From Sabellastarte sp. h YS-2021 (taxonomy: Eukaryota; Annelida; Polychaeta; Sabellida; Sabellidae), in assembly GCA_964017235.1 (NCBI GenBank), contig OZ024938.1, forward strand, positions 10,903,454 to 10,967,453: 64,000 nucleotides of DNA, in the 5' to 3' direction. Position 1 is the stretch's first letter, and each line of letters begins with the position of its first letter. Below, in pieces: positions 46,734 to 58,551 of the stretch. The position numbers were made by a program, and so were the translations under genes. Under the pieces are notes generated by a model. The model was not told where the DNA came from, did no database searches, and was given only the letters and a program-made list of their open reading frames with translations.

Positions 46734-47059
46734 GTAAATATTCAACCATAACTAATGTTTAAACTGGTGCATACGTTAGTCAAATCACACATAAGAGTCA
46801 TAAATAAGAAATATATAGAAACCAATAATTTTATCTTAGTGCTAACTATTCTGGTACTGATATGTGCATGAATAGATTTTTTTTGCACTTCTTATCAGTT
46901 TGCAGAAAAAAAGATTATGTCATTAACTAAAGTATTAAAGTACAGAGTGATTTTGAGGCTCTGTACCCATGTATATCAAATTTTTGAAACACTGGACTGG
47001 ACACTTTAATAATAATGTTTCTGATTCTGTCTTGCTTTCAACTGTCTCTTGGTTTCAAG

Positions 47060-47072
47060 AAACAGATCCAAG
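47060..47072 (+). other. Possible microexon of FG-GAP gene B
   Basis: CTTGCTTTCAACTGTCTC, GGTTTCAAG, AAACAGATCCAAG and then a GTAAGT donor mirror gene A at 31919-31959. The acceptor AG is displaced by one base relative to gene A, which would change the downstream frame if used. Confidence 0.3.
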
Positions 47073-48660
47073 GTAAGTGCTTTGGGAATATATGTTGTTA
47101 TTTTTATTGAAAGATAATAATTTAACTAGAAAGAAATAAAAAAAGTACAGATCTCCACCAAGGGATGTTTCCAAAGATTTGGGATTTTTAAAGTATCTAG
47201 AATATGATCAGGATATTTCCCAAAATATAGTAATCATAATATAAATCACAAATTAGAACCACAAGGAGAAATGCTCGTGGAAGCAATAATATAAAGCTAA
47301 CAAAAGAAATGCCAGTTACTCAGATTCTAGTATTCTATGGACTGATCTTAGCTCTTACTATTTGGATTGAATTGCCTAATGATGTTTGCCCTCCTACCAC
47401 TAATTTATAATTAAATCACATGTAACTAAATGAAGGATTAGCTCATTACCAGATAGGTGTAAAATGCCAATAAGAAATATGTTAAAGCATTGTGACCTTG
47501 AGGGCCGAAGGGTCACCACTTTAACCACAGTGAAAGTCATCTGACCTTGAGATGACCCAGCCAAGGTGAAGCCAGTCACGCCCAGACAGAGTTCCAGGGA
47601 ACAGTGAGAAATACATTATCATATAAATACACAATGCCTCAGGAGCCAGTCAACTTCTTCATGAAGAAACTCAAATCATATTTGTTCTCTAAGGCCTTTC
47701 CACCATAGTGTCTTATTCAGCCGGTGTCTCTGTCATAACAACCATTGCTATGCTCATGAAGTGATGAATTTTTGCAATACTTCTTATGATTGTTGGGTTT
47801 TAGTGTCTGCTCAAATGTAGAGATTAAGCACAATAAAATACTGTATAAATTAGTAAAGAATAGCATCATTGAGCTCTTCTCACTTTAAAATAATACTTTT
47901 AAACTTTAACTAAACCAAAGATATAGTATTGAGATGCATAGTATTTTTCTCAATGCATATTCGATTATGGAAGAAATTTATTGGATATTTATTAATATTT
48001 CTGTTTCTGCCATGATTTAATAAGTTTTATTACTTATTTAATAGCTCAAATATGTTCCATTATTTTTATTGAATTAATTATAGTGTTTATTGGATTGCAG
48101 TTTTCAGTTGAAAATATTATTGCTCAAATTTCAGACCAATATGGGTACATATTTGAGTGGATTTGGACAGAATATTGTTTTGAGTCTGTCATATCATTTT
48201 TCATATTGAAAGTATATTATTCAGTACATTTTTTTTAACAACATAACTCTAAAAGTACTGCACGGATGGTACTGAACTGTTACAAGGACGAAGTGATTCA
48301 AATTTGTGCATGATTAAGTAAATATCCTCGATTCTGGAGTAAACTTAGTAATATACTTATATACAAAAATTTTGCAAAGAAGTAATATACTTACATACAA
48401 GAGGTTTTGCAAAGTCTGCACTCGGCTCGCTTCCAAGGGCGCTTGTTCTGTTTCAACTGTTACAGTATGCATAACACAAGGTTGTTGCTTAAATGCTCAC
48501 TTTTCATTATTGTTATCTCCAGCAAGAAAGGTACAGGCAGATTGTAAAGAAATGATTACAATGGGACAAACAACACCGAAAACATAGCCCAGGTGTAATA
48601 GAAACAGCAGTAATAAAATAAACTCAGAGAGAGAAGGGTGTATATAGTTAATATTAGAAC
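47073..48660. other. Downstream of FG-GAP gene B, no exon recognised
   Basis: AT-rich. A piece near 47150-47250 (TCTCCACCAAGGGATG, GAATATGATCAGGATATTTCCC) resembles dispersed repeat text at about 10105-10200. Nothing else is supported. Confidence 0.35.
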
Positions 48661-48870
48661 CTTATATTTCATTTCTAAAGCAAAATGGCAATAATAATAA
48701 GTAAATGGGAAACTTATTATCTTGGATAGTAATTTGTACTCAGTCAATGATCCAGACCATTCTTAGACTTTAATGGTCTAAGTTGGACTAAGACCCATCT
48801 TCTCAATTCAGATGAAGATCAAACCAGTAGTATTTGCACAACCCTGCCAACATAGAGGCAACTAAATGAT
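48661..48870 (+). repeat. AATAAGTAAATGG-family repeat
   Basis: Has AATAATAAGTAAATGGGAAA, CTAAGTTGGACTAAGACCCATC, GATCAAACCAG and TTTGCACAACCCTGCCAAC, in the family order described at 42690. Confidence 0.6.
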
Positions 48871-48879
48871 AACTTCAAA

Positions 48880-49620
48880 ATCTTTCAGAAATCTACCAAT
48901 CTTCTGCATTGCATGAGTCCAACTACACCTCTTTTGCATTGGGTCCAAGTTTGACCATGCTCTATCTGGCCAACAACAATGTTATAGGAATAAAAGTGAA
49001 TCGGAGCTAAACAGTTTGGCCTAGATTGTGCTAACAAACAAACATACAAACAAAATATCTTGGCGAAATCTATCCATCTTCTTCATAACGAGATTCAAAC
49101 TGCACCCCTTTTTCTTTCATTCCAAAAAAGTAAAGAAAAAAATGTTTGCACAGACTTGTCGTAGAATCCAACATGGTGCCAAGGACTTGTATGGCAGCGT
49201 ATATTTAAAAACGTCATAGCAAACTCAAAATAAAACTGATTGGGACAAAATTTGGCTATGCCTTATTCTGGCTAATACTAATGTTATAGGACAAAGATGA
49301 GAATCATAGCTGAAACACTGTGGCCTAGAATGTGCTTACAAACAAACAAAAAAACAAACCGACTGATCAACATACTTTGAAATGAAGAAATGTTTGCACA
49401 GACTTGCCTTAGAATCCAAAATGGTGTCATGGACTTGTATGGCAGCGTATATTTAAAAACGTCATAGCAAACTCAAAATGAAACTGATTGGGCCCAAATT
49501 TGGCCACGCTCTAATCTGGCCAATAATAATGTTATAGGAAAATACAAACAAACAAACATACAAAGAAACCAACTGAACAACTTACTTTGAAATCAACACA
49601 CTGATTGACCAACATACTTC
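48880..49620 (+). repeat. Tandem repeat of about 248 bp, two full copies and a partial one
   Basis: TGTTTGCACAGACTTG starts units at 49143 and 49391. Both contain TGTATGGCAGCGTATATTT, AAAACGTCATAGCAAACTC, TAATGTTATAGGA and AAACAAACAAAC tails. A diverged partial unit lies at about 48895-49050. Confidence 0.7.
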
Positions 49621-50914
49621 AAAATCACAAGATTTCAAATTAACGAACACACAGTCATGAATTTAATCCCTCATTTGCAGAAATAATAAAGAATAAGCAA
49701 AAATTTAAAAAACCCGTTTTCATCTGTTTTGTTGTGTCACTGCTTGACCAGAACTAGTTGACCAACCAGGGTTAGTTCAGAGTTTAGTATCTGGTGCCTT
49801 GATATAACAATGATGATTTTTTGTCAGTCTACATGTGTGAGCTGCAAAGATAAATTGTAGGTTAGAAACAACATACCACTTACTTTTGAAGAAGCATTGA
49901 AATATCTTCATTCTTTTGAGTGGGAAATTACAACAGACTTTTGCCACTGGATTTGTATGACTAGGAGATGAGGAGTAGTGATGTGTTGTCATGGTAATCA
50001 ATTTACATTGTTTCTTGTCTTATGCTCATAAGTGTGTTATTGTGGTAAGTACGGTAAGTATAGTTTGAGAACAATTAGTTGAATAACAGTAGGCTATGTA
50101 ACTCATTTAGCAAAATTTACACATTTCTGGTAAGTTGCTTATTACAATGACTTAACATATAATCTACTGAGTGCATTGTGAACACCGAATTGAGCAGAAT
50201 ACTAATTGCTACTTGACTATACATGGAATAATGCTCTCCTGTGTAATGCACATACTATTCAAAGTACATTAATAACAGTACAACTCTAGTTTCTTTGTTT
50301 AGTTTCACATAACTATAGCTTAAATACAAAAATAAATATCTATGAAATTAATAAAAACTGGTAATAAGATTGTTGACTTGACCACAATGATAATATAAAT
50401 AAGGGCAGTAAATAACAATATTCCTAGAGTTACATATCTATATATCATATTTCAACGTATGGAGAATGCATAGGTTAAAATCAAGAGAGAGAAAAATACA
50501 TTCTTTGCTCTCTGATTTGGTAAGTATAGAAATAACATTAAAAATATACACACATAAATGTACATATGAAGTTTAGTTACACACTGTGGTGTATAGACTG
50601 TGTTTTGTAATTAGCATTCACCACGTTGTGGCGGGAACAGAGACTACTTGTGAATCTTCAACACTTCATCCCTAATACAATCCACATATGACTGAGATAA
50701 CAATACCAGAACTGCGATATTGTACTGTTCTTACATGGTGTCATAAAACAATGTATAATACTGATGTCGTTAAATAAAGCCATAAAACTATTGAATATAC
50801 ACATATATACATAATGTTTGTTCTATTCAACTCATATAACTTCCAATACATAATTAAGTTGTCTATCTTATATTAATTGTAATACAACATCCTATTATGT
50901 TCTGTACTTTCAAA
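49621..50914. other. Intergenic, no gene recognised
   Basis: AT-rich, with no supported feature. Confidence 0.4.
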
Positions 50915-51222
50915 GCGCTTAATCTCCGTCAGACTCTAAGGCGCAACACCAAAATCCAATTAAAAATGTATCATTCCATAGCCTTTGCCAAGTCCACTAC
51001 CACGGAGATGCCGAATAAAGTATATAATAAGTTGGGAAAGCCTTTTAATAAGATGTGATTTTAACATTTTTCTAAAACAGGCGAGAGTTGGGGCAGAGTG
51101 GACCTCGTCAGGCAATTCATTTCAAACAGTGGAAGCATCTAAAAAAAGCTGTGGCTTAAGTGTGTTGCCGCTGCCCTCCCTGGCCCCTGGTGAGTAGTTA
51201 GGTGGTGGACTTTAGGTGAACA
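50915..51222 (-). pseudogene. LINE 3' fragment interrupted by the Gypsy element
   Basis: The minus strand reads GNTLKPQLFLDASTV, a stop, NELPDEVHSAPTLACFRKML, KSHLIKRLSQLIIYFI and ends at MIHF. This is the WNELPDE...FK..LKSHL ending of CR1/L2-type LINE polymerases. The 3' tail has AAGCGCTTTGAAAG. One in-frame TGA replaces the expected Trp codon. The Gypsy LTR starts at its 5' edge. Confidence 0.55.
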
Positions 51223-52087
51223 TGAGATGAAGAGATTGTGAAGACAAGAAGAACGCTTGACTAAAATCTGACCAACTCTTTATTCAACTATGGGTAGTCA
51301 TACCATGAGCGACTTGAAAACAGCTGGTGGGGTACCAACACTCTGTATGAAAACACCTGGAAAATACCAGATCCATAATCAGAATCATGGCATGGTTCAG
51401 TAACTGTTAGAAACTGTTAAATGCAACTTAGTTAAATGTTAAACCTATTTACACAAATAAACATTACATTTAATATCACAGAATATAAATTATTCGTTGG
51501 CTTTCATCACAGAAAATACAAAAAATAATCATAAATACTTCTAAATATAATATCGCAAGAATAAATGCCAAAAATATATAAATGCAAATATTGAGTTACC
51601 GACAACTACAAGCTCCTTCAATTATGTAAATATTCAGAATTATCACAGTTAGATTGTTGCTTTAAATGGAAAATACTAAAATAGCAAATTACTCAAACTG
51701 TAAACACCAAGTAAATAAACACTATCAAGATCATATACATTTCATCAATTCAGCTTTCCTGGCAAACAGTATCAAGCACACAATACTATAAACAATCACT
51801 GAATAGATAACATACAATCATTATACAACACAAGTGCAACTCACCTGCCTCTCTCCAATCATAATCACCTTCAACAACAAACCATCCTATCATCCCTCAG
51901 TCACAACACAACTGTTCCCTCTAAAAACTCTTCAAACAATGAACAAAATGTCCGTTTCCCACTCTTTTCTCACAAACATTCACACTAGCTGAAACTATTT
52001 TACAGCCAGTTAAATAAACATACGAAATGTCTGCAATCGGCCGAAATTCCGGAAAACCCCCGGAAAATACACGAACTCGCGGTGACA
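51223..52087 (-). repeat. Gypsy element 3' LTR
   Basis: On the minus strand it runs from TGTCACCGCGAG to CTTCATCTCA, the usual TG...CA ends. It matches 57658-58551 almost throughout, with roughly 25-30 substitutions by eye. Confidence 0.85.
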
Positions 52088-52152
52088 TACTCCCCTGTGT
52101 AAGGAAAATGACTCCTGACATTTCAGAACATAATATCAGTAAGACATTAAAC

Positions 52153-53078
52153 TCAACTTACCAACTGCTTATCATCTTTTTGAGTTAAATTCAATATAAC
52201 TACTGCTTCCTCCACGTCCTGATTGTCCAAAGTATCAGGATTCAATCCAACTGCTGTTTCTCCCACGTCCTGATGATCAGACTTGGCCACTGGAAGATAG
52301 GGCATTGGAAGTAGTAGATTCCTGTGAAGTACTTTAGTCCTACCCCGACCAACTTCATGTTTCACCTCATAAACCTGGATTTCCGGGTTGGGTTGAGCAA
52401 CAACTGAGAAAATTTCCTGACTCCATTTGTCTGCAATTTTATGTGTACCCTTCAGTCCAACATTACGAATCAGTACTCTGTCACCAACTTCAAGAACAGC
52501 TCCTCTGATGGGCCGATCATAGTGTTTCTTCTGATCTGATTGGCTTTGGCTGATATTAATTTCCACCAGTTCATAAGCCCGCTTCAGGGAAGTCTTCAGA
52601 TCGGCGATGTAGCGATCTGGTGCCATAGGAACTGTTTCTGATTCCCGTCCAAGAGCGAGATCCACAGCAATGCGAGGATAATGACCGAACATAAGATAGT
52701 AGGGCCAAAATCCAGTGCTGTCATGCTTTGTGCAGTTATATGCATGGACTAACGATCCAATGTGACTTTTCCAATTGGCCTTCTTGTCAGGATCTAGGGT
52801 GCCAAGCATGTTGAGCAGTGTGGAGTTAAAACGTTCGCCTATATCATCCCCCTGGGATGATACGGTGTCATCCTGCTCTTCTGTACTCCAGTCAAACGAC
52901 AGAGTTCCTGTATTGTCTTGCTTTCAAAATTCCTCCCTTGATCGCTGTGTGGACATTTGGGGAAGCCGTAATGGACGAAGAAGTTATCGAACAATACCCT
53001 TGCAGTGGTACATGCAGTTTGATTTTTCATGGGGTAAGCTTGCGCGTACTTCGTGAAGTGATCCGTGACTACAAGCAT
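52153..53078 (-). mobile_element. Gypsy element: integrase part
   Basis: The DDE core is recognisable from VVTDHFTKYAQAYPMKNQTA and HSDQGRNFESK. It continues with HAYNCTKHDSTGFWPYYLMF, and then a chromodomain-free C-terminal region (GDRVLIRNVGLKGTHKIADK) typical of the GPY/F-like end. Confidence 0.8.
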
Positions 53079-53391
53079 ACCCCCCTTTTGAAGGGTCTAA
53101 CTTTAAAAAGTCTATACAAACAAGTACCATGGGTTGACATGTTTGCGTATTCACCATACAGTTCTCCATTAGGCATTGAAAAGTAGCAGGTGCATTTGTC
53201 AATCCAAACGGCATTCTCTCACACTCCCAAAAACCCAGCGGTCCAACGGTGAAAGCCGTCTTACACTTGTCTTCCTCTGCGAGGGGAACTTGCCAGTAGC
53301 CTGACTTGAGGTCCAAACAGCTGAACCACCTGGATCCTATCAAGACGTCTAGTGTAGAGTCAATCCGTTGTAAGCTGTAACAATCAGGCAC
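52984..53391 (-). mobile_element. Gypsy element: reverse transcriptase part
   Basis: RT motifs visible are FSCLDLKSGYWQVPL and RMPFGLTNAPATFQ, both highly diagnostic of Gypsy reverse transcriptase. Only part of the domain is seen. Confidence 0.8.
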
Positions 53392-53539
53392 TGTCAGTCA
53401 GTTGAGATGGCGAAGGTCAAGGCCAAACCTCAAAGGGCAATTCTTCTTTCGCACAATTACCACATTTGATGCATATGTGATTTCCTGATGACACCCAAAG
53501 TCTCCATCTCTCTGAAATGATCCCTCACTTCCTCAAACA

Positions 53540-54574
53540 TCATTGGAGGTATCGGTCTGGACTTTTCCTTGAAGGTGGTGTCATCTTTGACCTAATGTGA
53601 TGAACAGCCTGGTCAGTGAGACTGAGATCCAAGTCATGTTGTGAGAAAACAGTCAGCCATCTCCTAAGTACATTAAGTACTTCTTCTGCCTGCTCTTCTG
53701 ACAATGTCTCCTTCAGCTGCTCAAAATTGTCCAAGAAGGCAGAATTTCCGTCTTTTAATGCATTTTCAGGTAAGCCTGTACCCTGCTGATCCAATGTGAT
53801 CACATCATCTGTGCTGTAGAGATCACATATCCTGGCTTTAGCCAGGATTGTTACAGCCTGTTGCAAGTGATTCACAACTTCCACAGACAGTTTTGATGTT
53901 GATGAACCAGGTTCAAGGTATCCAACACTTGGTGACATAACCACGCCTCTTGGCAGACTAGTTGCTGAAGAATCATCCAGACAAACGGTCAAACGAGTGC
54001 AAGCAGCCTTTATATGTGTATGTCCTTTGATAATCATCTGACCTTTGGGTGGAATGGTCAATGGCTTTGTGGTCCGTAAACTCCCAAGTGAGCCTTCATT
54101 CTTGATCATCACCTGTTGCTTGACCAGCTGAGCCAAGACATTCTTCTAGACAGCATTCCATACAGACTGCTTATCAGTCAGAAGGCCAAGAATGTTAGTC
54201 CCGAGAAGGGCTGTAACACGATCATGATACTTGGTGTCTGGAACCACCAACATGATGACTGACAAGTTCTGCATATCAATGTCCAAACAGGAAATGGTCA
54301 CTTCAACATATCCAAGATATGACAAGGTATGTCCTCCTGCCCCCTCAACAGTCAACAGATGCTCCAAGGGTTGGATGGTCAAATCCATCGAATTGCTCAA
54401 AGTAGCTGATATGGTGCTCACCATAGATCCTGTATCCAATAAAGAAATAAACGGCCGTCCATCGATGATTAGCAAAACTTCATTAGCCTTGCCCACAATC
54501 TTCTCAATCAGAGAGCTTTTCCTTATCGGTTCAGACTGCTCTCTCCTTCTGACCGGTTTAAGTTTAAAGGACAT
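53540..54574 (-). mobile_element. Gypsy element: protease and pol linker part
   Basis: A retropepsin-like active site occurs in RPFISLLDTGSMVSTIS. It is followed by a linker leading to the RT region, with DLSLTDQAVHHI just before it, comparable to the D....G....H.I stretch upstream of Gypsy RT. Confidence 0.7.
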
Positions 54575-55652
54575 TTACTCCTAACATGTCCGGTTTGATT
54601 GCACCCCCAACAACGGATGTTGGATGATTTTCCTGGTTTATTCCACCTGGGGCGCGAATTCATAGACTGCGGTTTTGTCTGACTCTGACCCTGTGTAGGT
54701 GGTTGAACCTGTGGATTGGTCTTGCTTCGATAGCGGAGAGCCGTTCCATGATTGAATCCAAACTCTGCTTCAGCCACGGAACTAGTTCCACATTGGCTTG
54801 GTGAACCTTGGCTGTCCTAGCAGTGAATTCCGACTCAACTTTCCTTGCCTCACTCACAAACTGGGAATGGTTCACCATAACATCAAACCTGTGTCTAAGT
54901 GCATTTTTCATCTGCTCGTTATACATCTTTGTCCAAAATTGAGTGTTGACAATGATGTCGTAATTATCAGGAGTGATGATGGAAGCATCCTTCCGTATGA
55001 TCCGACTGGCTAAGTCTTCCAGGTGTGCATACCAGGCAGTCATGGTTTCACTTGACAACTGTTCAGCTGTGTAGAACTGTGCCAACAGGACATGCGACGG
55101 GTTCACATCCCCAAACATCATTTCATAGTGGTCCAAGATGTCCACCACTGTGGCTTCCTCCCCCATATGTAAAAGAAACTCCTGAGCTTGGTCTTTGATT
55201 GATCTTCGGATAGCTGTCAGAACAACTCCCTCTGGGCATCCTTGCTTCACTAGGCTCTGGATGTCGTACCGAAATTGTTCAGATGAACAATCCTTTGATC
55301 CTCCTGAAAATGTATTGACCCTGATGCTGTTCACACTGGCATTCCCAAAGTGAAAGGACTGTTCAGGCATGGGAGGTGCCTGCATCAACCCAGGACTCCT
55401 CATGGTCTGCTTTGGTATGGTTGCATCTGGTCTCCGACGAACAGAGTTGTATGGAGTACTCGTGGTCACTGGCTTATGCTGGGTAGCAAGGGACTGAACT
55501 GGTTTCAGTTGCAGTGTAGCCTTCAGTTGTAGTTGTTGTTCCACTGACAAACTGTCGAATGCCTCAAGTATATCTCCAAGTCCAGCAAGTGGTTTTGTTC
55601 CGGTGGTAAAATTAAACCCCCCTGAGGGTGGGACAGGATTGGACAACGGCAT
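54523..55652 (-). mobile_element. Gypsy element: gag part with zinc knuckle
   Basis: A gag-like helical region (AQEFLLHMGEEATVVDILDH, LSSETMTAWYAHLEDLA) precedes a CCHC zinc knuckle, CWGCNQTGHVRSKC. The expected roles are capsid formation and RNA packaging. Confidence 0.7.
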
Positions 55653-55706
55653 TGGGTTTACTTCACCAAATCCAACAGTTGCTGACCAAGTGGCTTTAGT
55701 TGACTT

Positions 55707-55952
55707 TCACCAGTTCTTATGTAAGTCTTGAACACGCACTACAGAGCCAAGTAATTGTTTACCGTCATACCGAGAGATTACCTTATCAACAAACCTGGTA
55801 TCTGCCAATGACAAGAATATCGCATCGTTGTTGTGAATAACGTAATCTTGTATGATCTCATCCGGATTACCATCTAACTGGATTGCATCCTCCAAATTGA
55901 GATAGTCAAAATCTGGCTTCAAACTACTAATGTAAACCATGTTTTCATACAT
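55707..55952 (-). mobile_element. Gypsy element: small ORF at the gag start
   Basis: An 81-codon frame begins MYENMVYISSLKPDFDYLN and lies just ahead of gag. It resembles the leading segment of some gag proteins rather than a host gene. I recognise no domain. Confidence 0.35.
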
Positions 55953-57657
55953 GATTTACGTCAGTGTGCACTAAATGATGTCAAACTTGCACAGAAGCTG
56001 TATCGCGGTTCACTATCAACTACAGTAAGCCAAAATCTGCTTACACTACCGATCAGAATTGATATCAACCGACAATACGAATAATATGAATACAATTGAT
56101 TATCAAATTAGGAAGTTATGTTTCACTGCAATAAAATTTCAGGATGTCATTAAACATAGTAAATTGATAATCAATACAACTTATGAACTTCCATCAATCA
56201 GTTCATACCATGTCACATCACACGCATTAACCAGTTACCAGTCACATATTCATGCAAAATATAAACATATTTCAACAACCAACCAGTTAGTAAATTATTC
56301 AGCATATTCAAGTAAAAGTCAGCAGTCATCTACAATTATAAGTTATTGATCAGTTGTAAGTACTTTCATAAGATCACACAATCAAAAATAAAATTTTTTG
56401 TGAGTCCAAGTACGACAACGATCCAGAAAATATACAGTTTAAATCACTTATACTCACGTGACTAGCATTCAGTTGCAATTGCAATCAGTCACATTCAGTT
56501 ACGATTACAATCAACTACTGGAAATATTCACACAATCACAAAACTGATCACCACAAATATTTAAAATTCAAATTAATATTACCACCACTGATGCATGTAA
56601 ATATTCAAAAGTGCTACTTAAATACACACAAAATCATAAGCAAAAGTACACTTAAGCACCACTTAAATATACACCAGTGCAAAATATAAAGCACAGTCAT
56701 AAATACTGAATTCCACAAGCTGATTAAAAAATATACAAAGTTTCAATTAAAATATTCTACACAATGCCAGCATCAACTGTAAATAGTCACAGAAGTTTCC
56801 CAAAAGATAAATAGATATAATAGAAAAGTGAATAATTGTGATAAACCAAAATAATTCCCACAAGTTTTCACAATAAAATATTATTAGGTAGACCTGCTAC
56901 CTGAAGAAAATAATTACTTCACTGCTTTAAAAAAAATCAGCTTGTCGATTCAACTTCAAATGGTATTAATGAGATTGATTATAGCCACTTAAATAATAAA
57001 ATCAATTATCAAATCACTTGAATAGTAACGTAAAGTCACTGAATAAACACTCCCACAGAAATGCTTAAATATGAGCACACACCAGGAGTAGTACCATCAA
57101 TCTTAAATAAATATAAAAATGTAACTGTCACTGATTGGAGTCCTTAAAATTTCCAACTGCTAAATATTGTCCGTTCACATTAAAATATAACTCAATGTAA
57201 TCAACATTTTTTATGCCACGACTGGCCAACATGTGACAAGAAATGTCTTTAACTTTATAACTTTACCGGATAATGTCTGTTGTCGATAGTGATAAACAAA
57301 GTTTGAACAAATTACTGTCACAAAGATAATGACTATTCATTCTACATTAACTATTCAAAGTGTCCTAGAATCAGTTCAGTAGTGAACTCTCAATCCAAAG
57401 TCACTTAACACAAAAATGTCACTGAAGTTGAATCTACTGTGACGTCCATCTCCTAGGCTGATAAAATGTCTCATGCAATATCACGGGAAGGTACCGAGTC
57501 CCAGCAAAGGTGAATCGTAAAGATACACCTCACCCATCAACAGTCTGTCAACGTGCAAATACCTGTGTAGCACTTGCAGGAAACACACACTCTTAACTAC
57601 AGGGACTGAAACACCATCTGCGGTGAAGAATCATCTGGAAATTAGGGATGAATTCAT
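55953..57657 (-). other. Gypsy element leader
   Basis: A 1.7-kb AT-rich stretch between the 5' LTR and the first ORF. Open stretches on the opposite strand look incidental. It is unusually long for a Gypsy leader. Confidence 0.5.
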
Positions 57658-58551
57658 TGAGATGAAGAGATTGTGAAGACAAGAAGAACGCTTGACTAAA
57701 ATCTGACCAACTCTTTATTCAACTATGGGTAGTCATACCATGAGCAACTTGAAAACAGCTGGTGGGGTACCAACACTCCACTCTATTTGACTCACAGCAC
57801 TCTGTATGAAAACACCTGGAAAATACCAGATCCATAATCAGAATCATGGCATGGTTCAGTGACTGTTAGAAACTGTTAAATATGATTTAGTTAAATGTTA
57901 AACCTATTTACACAAATAAACATTACATTTAATATTACAGAATATAAATTATTTATTGGCTTTCATCACAGAAAATACATATAAATTATCATAAATACTT
58001 CTAAATATAATATCGCAAGAATAAATGCCAAAAATATATAAATGCAAATATTGAGTTACCGACAACTACAAGCTCCTTCAATTATGTAAATATTCAGAAT
58101 TACCATAGTTAAATTGTTGCTTTAAATGGAAAATACTAAAATAGCAAATTATTCAAACTGTAAACACCAAGTAAATAAACACTATCAAGATCATATAAAT
58201 TTCATCAATTCATCTTTCCTGGCAAACAGTATCAAGCACACAATACTATAAACAATCACTGAATAGATAACATACAATCATCATACAACACAAGTGCAAC
58301 TCACCTGCCTCTCTCCAATCATAATCAATCACCTTCAACAACAAACCATCCTATCATCCCTCAGTCACAACACAACTGTTCCCTCTAAAAACTCTTCAAA
58401 CAATGAACACAATGTCCGTTTCCCACTCTTTTCTCACAAACATTCACACTAGCTGAAACTATTTTACAGCCAGTTAAATAAACGTACGAAATGTCTGCAA
58501 TCGGCCGAAATTCCGGAAATACCCCGGAAAATATGCAAACTCGCGGTGACA
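57658..58551 (-). repeat. Gypsy element 5' LTR
   Basis: It has the same ends as the 3' LTR. The sequence just inside it shows no clear tRNA-complementary primer site, so the primer is not identified. Confidence 0.85.

Larger units (their letters stand above)
51223..58551 (-). mobile_element. Gypsy/Ty3 LTR retrotransposon, broken
   Basis: Two long direct repeats bound minus-strand gag and pol parts. Read on the minus strand, the order is LTR, a long AT-rich leader, a small ORF, gag with a zinc knuckle, protease, RT, integrase and LTR. Integrase after RT places it in Gypsy/Ty3. A purine-rich CAGGGGAGTA directly precedes the 3' LTR. The copy is broken at several places (about five or more). The LTRs agree at about 97% by an eye count, suggesting a fairly recent insertion. 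No matching target-site duplication was seen. Confidence 0.9.

Noticed and set aside
56059-56349. Open plus-strand frame of 96 codons
   Set aside because: Lies in the AT-rich Gypsy leader on the opposite strand, with no domain and no homologous feature.
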